From a virus: a stretch of DNA of 62,732 nt. The notes under the pieces were generated by a model, which was given only the letters and a program-made list of their open reading frames with translations, was not told the origin of the DNA and ran no database searches. Numbering within the stretch: the stretch's first letter is position 1; each line of letters starts with the position of its first letter. The position numbers and the translations under genes were made by a program. Where the stretch lies: IMG/VR virus record IMGVR_UViG_3300047321_000416, positions 1 through 62,732 of that record. The stretch is one strand, 5' to 3'. This document shows, piece by piece, positions 23,743 through 34,078 of the stretch.

Positions 23743-26021
23743 TGGCCGGTGATGTCAGCGTCGGCATAATCTCAGGCACGTTCGAGCTCGACGATCGGTT
23801 CTCCGACCCGCTCGCGTCAATCGAAGCAAAGATTGAGGCGCTGGGGAACACGGTCGCGGGCTCGACCGCGTCAATGATCACGGGCTTCTTCGGCGTCGAA
23901 GCCGCAATCGCTGCAGTCAAAGCCGCTGGTGAGGTCATGCTCGACGTCCTCAAGGACATCGTCTTTGAGGGCAGCAAAGCTGAGGGCATCGAGACCACGT
24001 TCGAGAGCTTGGAGAAGGGCGCGAACCTCGGATACGATGCGCTCCAGAAATTGCGCGATGCCACGCGAGGTCAGGTGACTGACTTCGAGTTGATGAAGAT
24101 CGAGAACAAGGACATCGCCGCTGGATTGAAGTTCACGGCCGACCAAACGACGTTGCTCGGACAGGCTTCGCTTTCGCTCTCCAAAGCGCAGGGCATCGAT
24201 CTCGCTGATGCGATGGAGAAAGTCAATCAAGCGCTGCTCACCGGTCGCGCACGCTCGTTGCAGTCGCTCATCGGACGCATCGATCAGGTCGCAGCTGAAG
24301 AGAAGTTCGCAGCGAGCCTCGGCACGACGGTCAGTCAGCTGAGCGCTGAAGGCAAAGTCGAAGCGATTCGACTGGAGATCTTCAGCCGACTCGCGACGGT
24401 CACCGATCGCGTTGGCGAAGCTCATCTCACGCTCGCGGACCGCATTCAGCAGGCGCAAGTGTGGCTGAGCAACTTCGAGGAAAAGGTCGAGGTCGGAATC
24501 AATCGCTCGCCGGTTCTCGAGCAGGGGATCCGAGCGCTCGACATGATCCTCAAGCAGACGTTCGGCGGAGACAACTCCGCGCTCATCGACAAGACCATCA
24601 AGAAGATCGAAGACATCGCCATCAGCATCGTCGGCTTCGGGCAGACGGCGATCGGCGTTGTCAAGGGCTTCATCAGCGGCTGGATGCTGCTCGACAACCT
24701 GTGGAATCACATCGCCGCCGGTTGGGATGCGATTGTCTATTCGTTCGAAGCCGGCGCGCAGCTCGTCCTGATGGCGCTCGACAAGATTACGCCCGGAACG
24801 GCGTTCAAGGGCGCCATCGACGCGCTCGAGAAAGACATGGACGGTCTCTATAACAAGATGGCCGAGCGCGAGAAGCAGGTCGAGGACAACGCAAAGACCG
24901 AAGCGACGTGGGATGCTGCGCTCGACAAAGTCGGCAAGACGATCGGCATCGTTCAGAACGCGATGCAGACGGCGCGAGACGGCGAGAAAGATGCCATCGA
25001 TGTGCACCAGAAGAATGCCGACATCATCCAGAAAGTCGGCAAGGCGCTCGACGACAACTCGAAATATTTGAAGGACAACTCACTCAACGTCGCTGCGAAC
25101 AAGAAAGAGATCGAAGCAGCGGCTGCCGCGTGGGAAGCCTACGACACGCTCGTTGCGAAGCGCGCTGGCGACTCGTTCGATGCACAGCGACAGGCAATCA
25201 CGCAGTGGGAGCAGGATCAGATTTCCAAACTGGACCTGACTACAACCGCGTGGTCGAAGCATTATGCGGCTATCGAAGCGACGGCGAAAGAAAAGCTCGA
25301 TCAAATCGGGCTCGAAACATCGAAGCTCTACGACGGTTCGCGTCAGAAGTTGCAGGACAATCTCGACTCGGCTACGAAGACCTACGAGGAAGCGCTCTCG
25401 CACGCGAGCGACTACAACCGCGACTTCCTCGACAAGCTGCACGACGCGGTCTTCGCGGCGCGAGATGCGTTTATGGATTACGGCAACACGGCCGTGGCTG
25501 CGAACAAGAAGGCTGCGGACTCCGTTGACATGGTGACGCAGTCCCTCAAAGACGCGATTGCCGCGGAAGATAAGCTCAATGCGGAGATGTCGCACTCGGT
25601 CGAATACGATTTGAGCACGCCGGGCGGCATTGGCTTCTTCTTATCGAACAATACCGGTGCGGCCATTCACGCGACGGTGGAGCAGATCGAACAGCTCATC
25701 AAGGCTGGATACAACTTGCAGCAGCTGATTCAGAACGGCGTCGTCACGCTGCCCGGAACGCAGAGTTACGCGAACACCTCGGTGCAGGACCTGCTCAATA
25801 ACAAAGGCGCTGGTGGAACCGCGAGCTCGACAACGACCTCGCATCCTGTCGTGACAAACGGTGCATCGCCGCTCGCAACAAGCTCGAACAGCGTGAACAT
25901 TCAAGGCGGGTTGGCATTCAACATCAGCAATCCGGATCCGAGAGCTGTGGCAACGGAAGTTTCGAAAGTCCTGATGAACACGGCGTTCCTCGGTAGACAG
26001 TGGCCACAGGCTTCGAGGTAA
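23742..26021 (+). CDS. Tape measure protein
   Basis: 759 residues, overwhelmingly helical with long coiled-coil stretches, hydrophobic segments near residues 45-75 and 290-325, and a Gln/Ser-rich C-terminus. Its size sets tail length; at about 0.15 nm per residue the tail would be about 114 nm (rule of thumb, inference), typical of a siphovirus. Position after the frameshifted chaperones is diagnostic. Confidence 0.92.
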   Translation: MAGDVSVGIISGTFELDDRFSDPLASIEAKIEALGNTVAGSTASMITGFFGVEAAIAAVKAAGEVMLDVLKDIVFEGSKAEGIETTFESLEKGANLGYDALQKLRDATRGQVTDFELMKIENKDIAAGLKFTADQTTLLGQASLSLSKAQGIDLADAMEKVNQALLTGRARSLQSLIGRIDQVAAEEKFAASLGTTVSQLSAEGKVEAIRLEIFSRLATVTDRVGEAHLTLADRIQQAQVWLSNFEEKVEVGINRSPVLEQGIRALDMILKQTFGGDNSALIDKTIKKIEDIAISIVGFGQTAIGVVKGFISGWMLLDNLWNHIAAGWDAIVYSFEAGAQLVLMALDKITPGTAFKGAIDALEKDMDGLYNKMAEREKQVEDNAKTEATWDAALDKVGKTIGIVQNAMQTARDGEKDAIDVHQKNADIIQKVGKALDDNSKYLKDNSLNVAANKKEIEAAAAAWEAYDTLVAKRAGDSFDAQRQAITQWEQDQISKLDLTTTAWSKHYAAIEATAKEKLDQIGLETSKLYDGSRQKLQDNLDSATKTYEEALSHASDYNRDFLDKLHDAVFAARDAFMDYGNTAVAANKKAADSVDMVTQSLKDAIAAEDKLNAEMSHSVEYDLSTPGGIGFFLSNNTGAAIHATVEQIEQLIKAGYNLQQLIQNGVVTLPGTQSYANTSVQDLLNNKGAGGTASSTTTSHPVVTNGASPLATSSNSVNIQGGLAFNISNPDPRAVATEVSKVLMNTAFLGRQWPQASR

Positions 26022-26025
26022 AAAG

Positions 26026-27330
26026 ATGGCACTCGAACGCAACATGACCGGGTTTGAGATGGGGACGAGCGACGAGTTCGACCTCTTCGAAGCCGGTTGT
26101 GCAATCACGAATAACACGACGCTCGCGCGCACCGGAGATTGGTTTCTTCGATTGAACCCATCTGCGCAGGGAAGCGAAGCTCGTGTTGCTGGCGATGGCA
26201 TCATTCAGAATCAGTCAGCGCCTGGCGGAGCGTTCACACGAGCCCATACGCGCTTCTTCATGCGGATCAACACGCTGCCGGCGAGCGGTTCGGTGGTGCT
26301 TGCTCAGTGGGAAACACTGACAAACCTCTTCATCGACAACACCGGTCTGCTGATCATCAACTTCGTTGGCCATGCTGGCGTGAACGGACCGACGCTCGCA
26401 GTCGACGGTCTGTGGCATCAGATCGACTTGGTCTTCACGGGCGATGGCGGAACGCCGTCAACGAACACGTGGACCGTGCAGGTCGATGGCGGCTCAATCA
26501 CGAGCGTGACGCAAGTCAACGGTGGAGCGATCAGTCTTCCGGAGTTCGCATTCGGACAAAACACCAACGCGACGTTCTCTGCGGACTTCGATGACTTCGT
26601 CAACTGGTGCGCGAACGGTTCCGATGCGGCGAGCGCCATCACGATGCCCGTTGCGACTCATATCTTGCCGGCGCCGGTGACCGCGAACGGCTCATTCAAT
26701 CAGTGGACCAACACCTACGTGAACGTGCAAGACGTGCCGCCGAGCGTATCGCCCGACACGTTTCAAGCCGGCACCGCCGTCGGACAGAAAGTCACGTATC
26801 AGAAGGGCGATCTGAGTTGGTTCGACGTTCCGGGCAATGAAGTTGACGGCATCAAGATTTACGGCTGGCTCCGTCACAGCGGAAGTGGCACCAAGAACGT
26901 AGACGTCACCATCAACGGCAGCGTCGTCAACACCATCACGACGTATCCCGTGATTCCCGTTGGGTATCCGACGGCGCCGCTTTATCGAGCTGCCTACGAT
27001 TGGACAGTGCGAACCATCGCGCAGTTCGATGCGCTCGAATACGGCTTTACGCAGCAGGGCACCGTTCAGGTGAACGCCGGCGCCGTCTTCATGGAGTTCT
27101 TGGTCAAGAGCGTCGTGCCGATCGTCAACAGCATCACGCCGAATACCGGCACGTGGAAAGGCGGCACGGTCTTCACAGTCACGGGACTGTATTTCACGCC
27201 GACGACCCAGATCATTTTCGGTTCGGACGGTGCAGCGACCAGCATGGTGTGGACTGATTCGAAGCACATGAGCGGACAGACACCGCCGAATCCGAGCGGC
27301 GCCGGGCCCGTGAACGTGGTGGCTCAATAA
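26026..27330 (+). CDS. Tail protein with lectin-like and IPT/TIG domains
   Basis: 434 residues. The first 190 residues are a jelly-roll-like, concanavalin/LamG-type fold (repeated Trp/Asp-containing strands, DGLWHQIDLVFTGDGGT). The last 70 residues are an IPT/TIG domain (INSITPNTGTWKGG-type start, VPIVNSITPNTG). These modules usually bind carbohydrates or extend adhesins, so this is likely a distal tail or receptor-contact protein. Confidence 0.7.
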   Translation: MALERNMTGFEMGTSDEFDLFEAGCAITNNTTLARTGDWFLRLNPSAQGSEARVAGDGIIQNQSAPGGAFTRAHTRFFMRINTLPASGSVVLAQWETLTNLFIDNTGLLIINFVGHAGVNGPTLAVDGLWHQIDLVFTGDGGTPSTNTWTVQVDGGSITSVTQVNGGAISLPEFAFGQNTNATFSADFDDFVNWCANGSDAASAITMPVATHILPAPVTANGSFNQWTNTYVNVQDVPPSVSPDTFQAGTAVGQKVTYQKGDLSWFDVPGNEVDGIKIYGWLRHSGSGTKNVDVTINGSVVNTITTYPVIPVGYPTAPLYRAAYDWTVRTIAQFDALEYGFTQQGTVQVNAGAVFMEFLVKSVVPIVNSITPNTGTWKGGTVFTVTGLYFTPTTQIIFGSDGAATSMVWTDSKHMSGQTPPNPSGAGPVNVVAQ

Positions 27331-29795
27331 TGCCCGTCATCTTCACATACACCGTCCCGACCTCGTTGGTCATCGACCCGCGTCGAGATCCCGACGTGGC
27401 GGTGAGCACACAGCTGAACCCGGGTGGCAACTCGATTCAGCTCACTGAAAACGATGAGCCGCAGTTCAGCCAGTTCGAGCTTGACGATCCCATCACCTCG
27501 CGACCGATCTTCAAGGGCTCGATCGCTACGTTCGTAGACTCTTACGAGGAACAGCCAACGCAGCTCGTCCATCAGGTGACGGGCATCGACGGAAGCTGGA
27601 TCTTCAACAAGCATCGGCCGTTCGGATCGTTTTCTGCGATTGCGCTCGACACCGTCATCATCACGCTCGTCCACGGCTACGCGCCGGACTTCACGACGAA
27701 TCACGTGCAGACGGGATTGCCGCGCATCACCATCACGTTCACGGGTGAAGAGACGCTCGATCAAGCTGTGACGCGAGCTGTACAGCTCGCCGGCAACTGC
27801 CGCTGGTATAAGGACTTCAATAACGACGTTCACGTCTATCACATCGATCCGCCGACGCTGCCGACGGTTATCGGTCCTGGGGTTCCGACGCGAGCTGGTG
27901 CAGCTTCGCAAATGACGGTCACGCAGTCGTCGAGCATCATCGATCCTCCGCCTGGATTTGTGAGCGCATCGTTCACGCCCGGCGCGTATCTGTTCGCGTG
28001 TCAGTTTGTTTACGATGACGGCCAGCTGTCGAAGTATAGTGAGTGGACGGCACTCCGAGTCGACGGCGATCACAAAATCGACTTCAGCAGCATCCCAACG
28101 GGCTCGCCGGTTAGCGGCCATAACGTCGTCGCTCGCCGAATCTATGGTTGGTTTCAGGGACCGGAGTTCGACACTGGATCGGCCGGCAATCGGAACACCT
28201 CACCGTTCGGGTGGTTCAACATCCCTGACAACTCAACCACCTCGGTCACGGGCTCAAACTACGGTGGAGTTTGGGAAACGATCGGTGGTATCACGTATGT
28301 CTGGGGACGCGGTGCGTTCGAGCCGCTCTTTGGGTATATTCCGCCGCAAGCGTTGACGCCGGAACCGGGGCCCGTCTCTGCGCCCACTGTCTCAAATGGT
28401 GTCGACTATTCTCCGGCGTTCTCGTATTCGCCCTACAAGTTCGTCTTTGCGTATAGTTTTCTTTACGCAGACGGACAGGAAAGCGATGCGAGCCCGTCAT
28501 CGAGCGTCTTCAATGCAGACGGCAATCATGTGCCGCACGTCGTAATCACGACGGGTCTCGCTCGACCAAGCGACAGCATGCCGTGTATCGCGAGGAAAGT
28601 CTATTGGTGCACGGAGGGCCCGTCTACAACTCCGGACTTTGCGGACTTCACGGCGCCCGGACAGAACCTCGGCTACTTCTTCGTCGCCGACAACACCGCG
28701 ACATCTGCGGAGTGGGTGTTCTCTGGCGGCACGACGGGCAATCCGGTCTTCTCGGATCTTCCGTTGGGCTACGGCACGACGCCCGGACCGAACCCGGAGA
28801 ACGACGGGAACAATCCCGAGGATCTGACCGACTCGTCGGTGTTGCTGCTGAAAGACCCGCCGTTTCAAGTGCAATACGACAAGACGCAGATTCGCAATCG
28901 CGTCTTCGTGCGCGGCGCGACGGTCAGCGCGACGGCCGCAGCGAGTGCTGGCGGACACACGGTTCAGCTCCCGCTCAACCATCCGTTCATCGGAACGGCC
29001 GGACAGGTCTTCATCAAGGACCGAGCATATTCTTACGACTCCGTCACGACAACCTCGATTCACATCCTGACTCCGCTCGCGGTGAATATCGCCATCGGGG
29101 ACATCGTGGGACTCTGGGTGCAGCAGGACGATGCAGCTGCTCAAGCGTGGCTCGCCGAGCAAGAAGATGGTGACGGCGTCCACGAATACACCATCGTCGA
29201 TACGGCGTTGACGACGGCCTCACAGTGCGCGAACCGCGCGGTGGCCGAGCTCGCGCTCTTCTCTCGGCCCATCGTGACCGCGCAGTATGCGACTCGAGAC
29301 GTGAAAAGTTTTCCGGGCCGGCTCGTCAACATCAATTTGAGCAGTCCGCCGTATAGCGGCACGCTGCTCATTCAGACAGTGAAGATTGACCAATGGGACT
29401 ATACAAGCGACCACACGCTTCAACCTCGCTACACGGTCACGGCGAGCAATGTGATGTTCAGCTTGGACGATCTCATTCGGAACGTGGCGCTTGTCTCGCA
29501 AGGCGGAGCGGCCGGTTCGGGAAGCACAGGAGCGACTTCAGGAGGCGGTGGCGGAACGGGCGGCGGTGGATCGACATTCACACAAGCACCGAACGAAGTC
29601 CCAGCCGGCACGCTTAACGGAAGCAACACGATCTTTACGACGCTGCACTCCTACGTGTCGGGTTCGACACGGCTCTTTATCAACGGCGTTCGGCAGGAGC
29701 TCAGTATCAACTACACTGAGTCATCGCCCGCGACGTTGACGTTGGGAACGGCACCGCAACCGGGTGATGAGCTCGTTGTTGATTACGTTTACTAA
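27330..29795 (+). CDS. Tail tip/hub protein
   Basis: 821 residues starting TAATGC. The N-terminal third has an ELDDPITSRPIFKG-type beta domain and EETLDQAVTRAVQLAG helix of hub-like proteins. The middle has two related beta-rich repeats (QFVYDDGQLSKYSEW and YSFLYADGQESDA), suggesting internal Fn3-like duplication. Near the C-terminus a Gly/Ser/Thr linker (residues about 730-750) joins a small beta domain ending VVDYVY. It probably forms the central fibre or baseplate hub. Confidence 0.7.
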   Translation: MPVIFTYTVPTSLVIDPRRDPDVAVSTQLNPGGNSIQLTENDEPQFSQFELDDPITSRPIFKGSIATFVDSYEEQPTQLVHQVTGIDGSWIFNKHRPFGSFSAIALDTVIITLVHGYAPDFTTNHVQTGLPRITITFTGEETLDQAVTRAVQLAGNCRWYKDFNNDVHVYHIDPPTLPTVIGPGVPTRAGAASQMTVTQSSSIIDPPPGFVSASFTPGAYLFACQFVYDDGQLSKYSEWTALRVDGDHKIDFSSIPTGSPVSGHNVVARRIYGWFQGPEFDTGSAGNRNTSPFGWFNIPDNSTTSVTGSNYGGVWETIGGITYVWGRGAFEPLFGYIPPQALTPEPGPVSAPTVSNGVDYSPAFSYSPYKFVFAYSFLYADGQESDASPSSSVFNADGNHVPHVVITTGLARPSDSMPCIARKVYWCTEGPSTTPDFADFTAPGQNLGYFFVADNTATSAEWVFSGGTTGNPVFSDLPLGYGTTPGPNPENDGNNPEDLTDSSVLLLKDPPFQVQYDKTQIRNRVFVRGATVSATAAASAGGHTVQLPLNHPFIGTAGQVFIKDRAYSYDSVTTTSIHILTPLAVNIAIGDIVGLWVQQDDAAAQAWLAEQEDGDGVHEYTIVDTALTTASQCANRAVAELALFSRPIVTAQYATRDVKSFPGRLVNINLSSPPYSGTLLIQTVKIDQWDYTSDHTLQPRYTVTASNVMFSLDDLIRNVALVSQGGAAGSGSTGATSGGGGGTGGGGSTFTQAPNEVPAGTLNGSNTIFTTLHSYVSGSTRLFINGVRQELSINYTESSPATLTLGTAPQPGDELVVDYVY

Positions 29796-29803
29796 GGACC
29801 GAC

Positions 29804-30622
29804 ATGGAAGCAAAGATTCGTTGGTCGCAAATCAAAGACATCCCTGCTTGGCTCACGAGACGGCCAAGAGACGGTGAAGACGGTCGACCCGGGCCGCCCG
29901 GACGCATCGGTGTGGACGGAGCTGCGGGCGCGGCTGGAGCCGCCGGTTCAAATGGATCTCCTGGTCCTCCCGGACGGCAGGGTGACGAGGGACCTCAAGG
30001 ACGGCCGATTCCAGGACCGACGGGTGCAACCGGCGCGACGGGTGCAACCGGTGCAGCGGGCACTGGACTCGTTTTGCTCGAATCGCATTCGCCAAGCTCC
30101 GCGAATACCGTCGACTTCACAACGCGCAATGCGGCGGGCACGAGCGGCGCGACGATTCAGACGGACTTCGACGAATACCTGATTGAGATTCTGAATCTCA
30201 TTCCGGTCAATAACGCGGTCGACTTGTGGATGCGAATGAGCACGAACGGCGGCTCGTCGTTCGACTCGTCGAGCTTGTATGCCTGTGCAACGTTCGCGTG
30301 GGCGCATAACGGCAGCGCTGCGGCGGGACAAGCGCCGAGCTCACCCGTTGCGCAGATCGCTATGCGAAATAGTGCAGACTGTAGTAACGACGCCAATTAC
30401 GGCGTGTGCGGAACGATTCGTCTCTATTCGCCGGGTTCGGCGATCTACAAACGAGTGTTGATGAATCTCATGTATCTTGCGTCAACGGGGCCGCTCGAGC
30501 GCGCTGATACTGAAGGAGTTTACAAGTCGGCAACGGCCGTCAACGCTTTCCAATTTCTATTCTCAACAGGAACGCCGAGCATCACCTCGGGCATCGTTCG
30601 CTGTTACGGCATCGCAAAGTAA
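29804..30622 (+). CDS. Tail fibre with collagen-like repeats
   Basis: 272 residues. Residues about 26-90 are Gly-X-Y triplets (GRPGPPGRIG, GATGATGATGAAG), interrupted once by RPIPGP, giving a collagen-like triple helix. The C-terminal beta-rich domain (TDFDEYLIEILNL) likely trimerises and binds the receptor. Confidence 0.8.
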   Translation: MEAKIRWSQIKDIPAWLTRRPRDGEDGRPGPPGRIGVDGAAGAAGAAGSNGSPGPPGRQGDEGPQGRPIPGPTGATGATGATGAAGTGLVLLESHSPSSANTVDFTTRNAAGTSGATIQTDFDEYLIEILNLIPVNNAVDLWMRMSTNGGSSFDSSSLYACATFAWAHNGSAAAGQAPSSPVAQIAMRNSADCSNDANYGVCGTIRLYSPGSAIYKRVLMNLMYLASTGPLERADTEGVYKSATAVNAFQFLFSTGTPSITSGIVRCYGIAK

Positions 30623-30631
30623 GGAGCAGCA

Positions 30632-30964
30632 ATGGCAGGACTCATCAAGCGACTCGCGGGACCAGCGTATATCGCTAACTCAGCTACGAACATTTACAAC
30701 CCGAGCGCGAATACCTACGGGGTGATTTACCACATTCACGTGGTCAACACCGACACCTCGGCTCGCACGTTCACGCTCTACATCGGCGCGACGGGCGGCT
30801 CGGCGGCCGGCACCGAAATCTTCAAGGACCATTCACTGGCTGCGAAGGCCGAGTTCGATTTCTATTGTGAGCTGCGTATCGACGTGGCGGACTTCCTCTC
30901 GGGCATCGCCGACGCGGCGAGCAAGGTCGTCATCACGGTCGAAGGCCAGCTCTACCCGCTCTAA
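30632..30964 (+). CDS. Small virion structural protein (candidate)
   Basis: 110 residues, GGAGCAGCA upstream. Beta-rich with Asn/Thr/Ala, ends in VVITVEGQLYPL. Position after the fibre suggests a fibre cap or virion decoration. No domain recognised. Confidence 0.6.
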   Translation: MAGLIKRLAGPAYIANSATNIYNPSANTYGVIYHIHVVNTDTSARTFTLYIGATGGSAAGTEIFKDHSLAAKAEFDFYCELRIDVADFLSGIADAASKVVITVEGQLYPL

Positions 30965-30975
30965 AGGAGATTTAC

Positions 30976-31899
30976 ATGAAGCTCATCGCGCTCATTCTCT
31001 TACTCATCGCATCAACCGCACGGGCATCGACTCGTCAGGAGTTTCCTGGCGCGTTCTATGGCGATGCGGCACCGGATGGCGCGTATGCTGTGAACGTCCC
31101 CGGAGTCGGTGTCAAGACCCACCTCGGAACGTTTCCCGTCCCGGGCGGCGACAGCATCCTGTTCGTTCGCATGACCGAGGTGCCGGAGTTCAAGTTTGCG
31201 GGCCAGAGTCAGACAGGCAAGGGCACGTGGGAGTGGACAAAGTCCGGCGGCTATCACCTGCTTGGCGCCGCGTGCGGCGTGTCGCCGGTGATTTACGACA
31301 ATGACGGCGTGCTCCACATCAGCAACTGCTCCGTCGGTTCGCAAGGCTGGCGCTTTGTGACCGACGGAAATGTGCTCATGACGGGCGACCAGACGTATGC
31401 CAATCCCGCGTTGAACCTTTGGGAGTGGTCTGCGTATCTTGATGTAACGATTGGTCAGGGCGGGAACGGCGGCGCGATCGCCGTTCGGGGAAGCGACCGG
31501 CGCGTGCTTGAGCCGGGCGATTGCCGGTTCATTCGCGTCTCGCACGTCGGCACAAAGTTCAGCGCGGCGATCATGGAGTTTCCGCTGAATCGGGAAGTGA
31601 TTCTGTGGTTCGACGAGTCGGAGCTGCCGAAGTTCCCCATTGATCCGCCGAAGCCTGTGCCACCGCCTCCGACGCCCGGCACGAAGCAAGCTGCCGTGCA
31701 GGTGAACGTATTCACGTTGACAAAAGCGGCGAACTTGCCTGATGGAACGGTCTTCGACATCGTAGACCCGAACAATCCCCAGCTCGGCACGCGCATTCGA
31801 GCTTGGGTCCAGAACGGCTCGATCTTTTTCTCGATCGACTACCCGGGCGCGGGCCCGGGACTGGAAGGCGAAACTCACGCGCAGAGGCCCGTCAGATGA
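30976..31899 (+). CDS. Secreted protein with signal peptide
   Basis: 307 residues, AAGGAG start. Signal peptide MKLIALILLLIASTARAS with AXA-type cleavage. The body is beta-rich, with a Pro-rich linker (PPKPVPPPPTPG, residues about 225-237) before a C-terminal 70-residue domain. Virion or host-envelope location is inferred. Confidence 0.65.
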   Translation: MKLIALILLLIASTARASTRQEFPGAFYGDAAPDGAYAVNVPGVGVKTHLGTFPVPGGDSILFVRMTEVPEFKFAGQSQTGKGTWEWTKSGGYHLLGAACGVSPVIYDNDGVLHISNCSVGSQGWRFVTDGNVLMTGDQTYANPALNLWEWSAYLDVTIGQGGNGGAIAVRGSDRRVLEPGDCRFIRVSHVGTKFSAAIMEFPLNREVILWFDESELPKFPIDPPKPVPPPPTPGTKQAAVQVNVFTLTKAANLPDGTVFDIVDPNNPQLGTRIRAWVQNGSIFFSIDYPGAGPGLEGETHAQRPVR

Positions 31900-32156
31900 A
31901 AATCAACTTCACGCAAGTCATCGCACTGCTCGAGAGCAATCCAACACTCGCGACAAAACTGTTGTCGCCGGCGGCTATTCTCGGAGTGCTGAAGGTCTAC
32001 AACGATTTCACAGCTATCAAGTCGAGCGGCACACTCACGGTTGCGGATGAGTTCCGCATCGCTGATGAAGTGCTCGCGGTTCTCGAAGCGGCCGGCGTCA
32101 CGGTCGCCGATGTTCGTTCACTCGTCACGGCTGCAAAGTCGTTGTTCGTCAAGTAA
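31896..32156 (+). CDS. Small helical protein
   Basis: 86 residues from ATG 31896 (ATGA overlap). Entirely helical with an amphipathic, moderately hydrophobic profile. I considered a holin but there is no clear transmembrane span. Function unknown. Confidence 0.6.
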   Translation: MKINFTQVIALLESNPTLATKLLSPAAILGVLKVYNDFTAIKSSGTLTVADEFRIADEVLAVLEAAGVTVADVRSLVTAAKSLFVK

Positions 32157-32166
32157 AAGAGGATCC

Positions 32167-33402
32167 ATGAAGCGCCTGTCTGTTCTGTTCGCGATTCTTC
32201 TGAGCGCGTGCGCCGTCAACCTGAAGCCCAAGCCGACGCCGGTCAAGGACATCGCGTGGCAGCTCTTTACCCACGTCTGCTCGAGCGATCCGTGCGTCTC
32301 TGGAAACGAGCCGAACAAACTCCCGGGCGCGATTGTCAGCTTCAACCAGGGCGTGCCGAGTGGCGTGGCCGACGGAGCGGGCAACTACGTCAACATGCTC
32401 AGACCCGACACGTATCGGGTTTGCGCAGATTTCCCCGGCTATACGGAAGCGTGCGCCGACGTCACGCTGCCGCCTGGTCAAGACCTGTTCCTCAAGCTCA
32501 CGCAAGCCGTTCCCTCGAGGACTCGCGCGCAGGTCATCAATATCAAGACCGGCGGGATGCAGGGACTGACCATCGTCACTCATCAGTTCGGGCAGTTGCC
32601 TTGGTGGGATGCGGCCATCGCGTGGCTCGATGAGCCAGCCGATCGTCAGGCGGTGTATGCGCTCAAGCTCAGGAACGGTGATACGCATCAGCTCATTCAA
32701 CTGCCGTTCGGTCCGCCGCTCTATAACGAGGAGGGCAACGCCTACGCGCCTTCGAAGGGCTTCGGCGGTCGCGACTGGACGGGCGACTATTCGAAGCTCG
32801 TCGCACTCGTCGATGAAGTGAACGCGGCTGGGCTCGTGCCGGTCATCTTCCTGGGCGGCGACGGGACCGACGGATATCCAATCGCGCAGCGTCAGCTGCC
32901 GCAGGTCATCGCCGCGCTCGGCCACGACCGCATGATGTCGCTCATCCTGACTCAGGGATGGGACGGTGTGTTCTACGGTTGGGAGCCGGTCTCGAAGATC
33001 ACCGATTTCGGTGCGCAGTTCCGTTCGCTCTGCCCCGATTGCTATCTCGCGATCGAGATGGGCGCGGGCCACATCCCGCTTGGAGAGGGTCCGACCGATT
33101 GGTGTCCGACGTGCCGCATGAAAGACTACGATACGTTGCTCATCGAATACGACCCGGACAATCCTCACCAGGACTCGACGTGGCAAATCAACGGCCGGCT
33201 CTTCGGCCCGCGCTACATTCGGCCGAGCGACCAGCCGAAGAACGACGATCCGAATCCGCCGTTTTACCTGAGCGCCGGCACGTCGCGCGGCCCGGTCGCG
33301 GCGATTCCATTCGAGGTGACGACATATTACTGGGTGCGTGGACTGTCGCAAGCTCAGAACGATGCGCGGGTCAACTACGTGATGAGCACGGTGCGAAAAT
33401 GA
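32167..33402 (+). CDS. Lipoprotein, glycosidase-like (candidate)
   Basis: 411 residues from ATG 32167 after GAGGATCC. Signal ends in lipobox LLSAC (Cys at 15). Residues about 45-100 form a carboxypeptidase-regulatory-like beta domain. The C-terminal 270 residues have alternating strand/helix pattern of a TIM-barrel glycosidase (PVIFLGGDGTDGYP; GWDGVFYGWEPV; CYLAIEMGAGHIP). The catalytic pair cannot be assigned with certainty. Possibly virion-bound enzyme or an envelope-anchored host modifier. Confidence 0.6.
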   Translation: MKRLSVLFAILLSACAVNLKPKPTPVKDIAWQLFTHVCSSDPCVSGNEPNKLPGAIVSFNQGVPSGVADGAGNYVNMLRPDTYRVCADFPGYTEACADVTLPPGQDLFLKLTQAVPSRTRAQVINIKTGGMQGLTIVTHQFGQLPWWDAAIAWLDEPADRQAVYALKLRNGDTHQLIQLPFGPPLYNEEGNAYAPSKGFGGRDWTGDYSKLVALVDEVNAAGLVPVIFLGGDGTDGYPIAQRQLPQVIAALGHDRMMSLILTQGWDGVFYGWEPVSKITDFGAQFRSLCPDCYLAIEMGAGHIPLGEGPTDWCPTCRMKDYDTLLIEYDPDNPHQDSTWQINGRLFGPRYIRPSDQPKNDDPNPPFYLSAGTSRGPVAAIPFEVTTYYWVRGLSQAQNDARVNYVMSTVRK

Positions 33403-33779
33403 CCGAAAAGGAAATGTTCCCCGACGAGCTCGACATCGAATACCTCGACGGGAAGAACTACATCGTCAAGTCGAACTTCCGGTTCGTTTCGACGAGCGCA
33501 TTCTACCCGAGCGTGACAGTGCCGGCGGGATTCGGCACGGATTTTGCGAGCATCCCGCGGCCGTTGTGGAATTTGCTCGACCCGATGGACGAAGTGATTG
33601 GGCGCATCGCCGTCGTTCACGATTACTTCTACCGCACGGTGAGCGTGCGTATCACACGCGACCACGCCGACCAGGCACTCGAGGACGGCATGCGCGTGCT
33701 CGGCGCATCGTGGTTCAAACGCGCAACAGCGCACAAGCTCGTTCGCCTATTCGGTGGACTCGCATACAAGGAGAGATGA
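33399..33779 (+). CDS. DUF1353-like phage protein
   Basis: 126 residues from ATG 33399 (ATGA overlap). Pattern VPAGFGTDFASIPRPLWNLL, then AVVHDYFYRT is diagnostic for DUF1353, found beside lysis and tail genes in many phages; function undetermined. Confidence 0.75.
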   Translation: MTEKEMFPDELDIEYLDGKNYIVKSNFRFVSTSAFYPSVTVPAGFGTDFASIPRPLWNLLDPMDEVIGRIAVVHDYFYRTVSVRITRDHADQALEDGMRVLGASWFKRATAHKLVRLFGGLAYKER

Positions 33780-33781
33780 CA

Positions 33782-34078
33782 ATGGGACTGTTCGACTCGC
33801 TCTTTACGCCGCCGGCCATCTCCGTCACGAAGCCTGTGCTCGATTTGTCGAGCACGGCGGTCGACAAGGCACTCACGGAAGCGAAGGCCGATGCACCGAA
33901 GGTCGACCGTAACACCGTCAGCGGCGGCATCGTGGACGACAACGGCTCGATCGGTATGGACATCAAAGCGGACGAAGCGCTCGGCAAGAACTTCGACGCC
34001 ATCGAGGAAGCGTCCGACTCGGCGAGCACGGGTTGGAAGATCGGCGCGTGGATCAAAGGCAGCTGGGGCAAGAAGTAA
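33782..34078 (+). CDS. Small acidic protein
   Basis: 98 residues, strong AAGGAG site. Acidic, mostly helical, with Gly-rich C-terminus WKIGAWIKGSWGKK. No recognised family; lies just before the SPFH gene. Confidence 0.6.
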   Translation: MGLFDSLFTPPAISVTKPVLDLSSTAVDKALTEAKADAPKVDRNTVSGGIVDDNGSIGMDIKADEALGKNFDAIEEASDSASTGWKIGAWIKGSWGKK

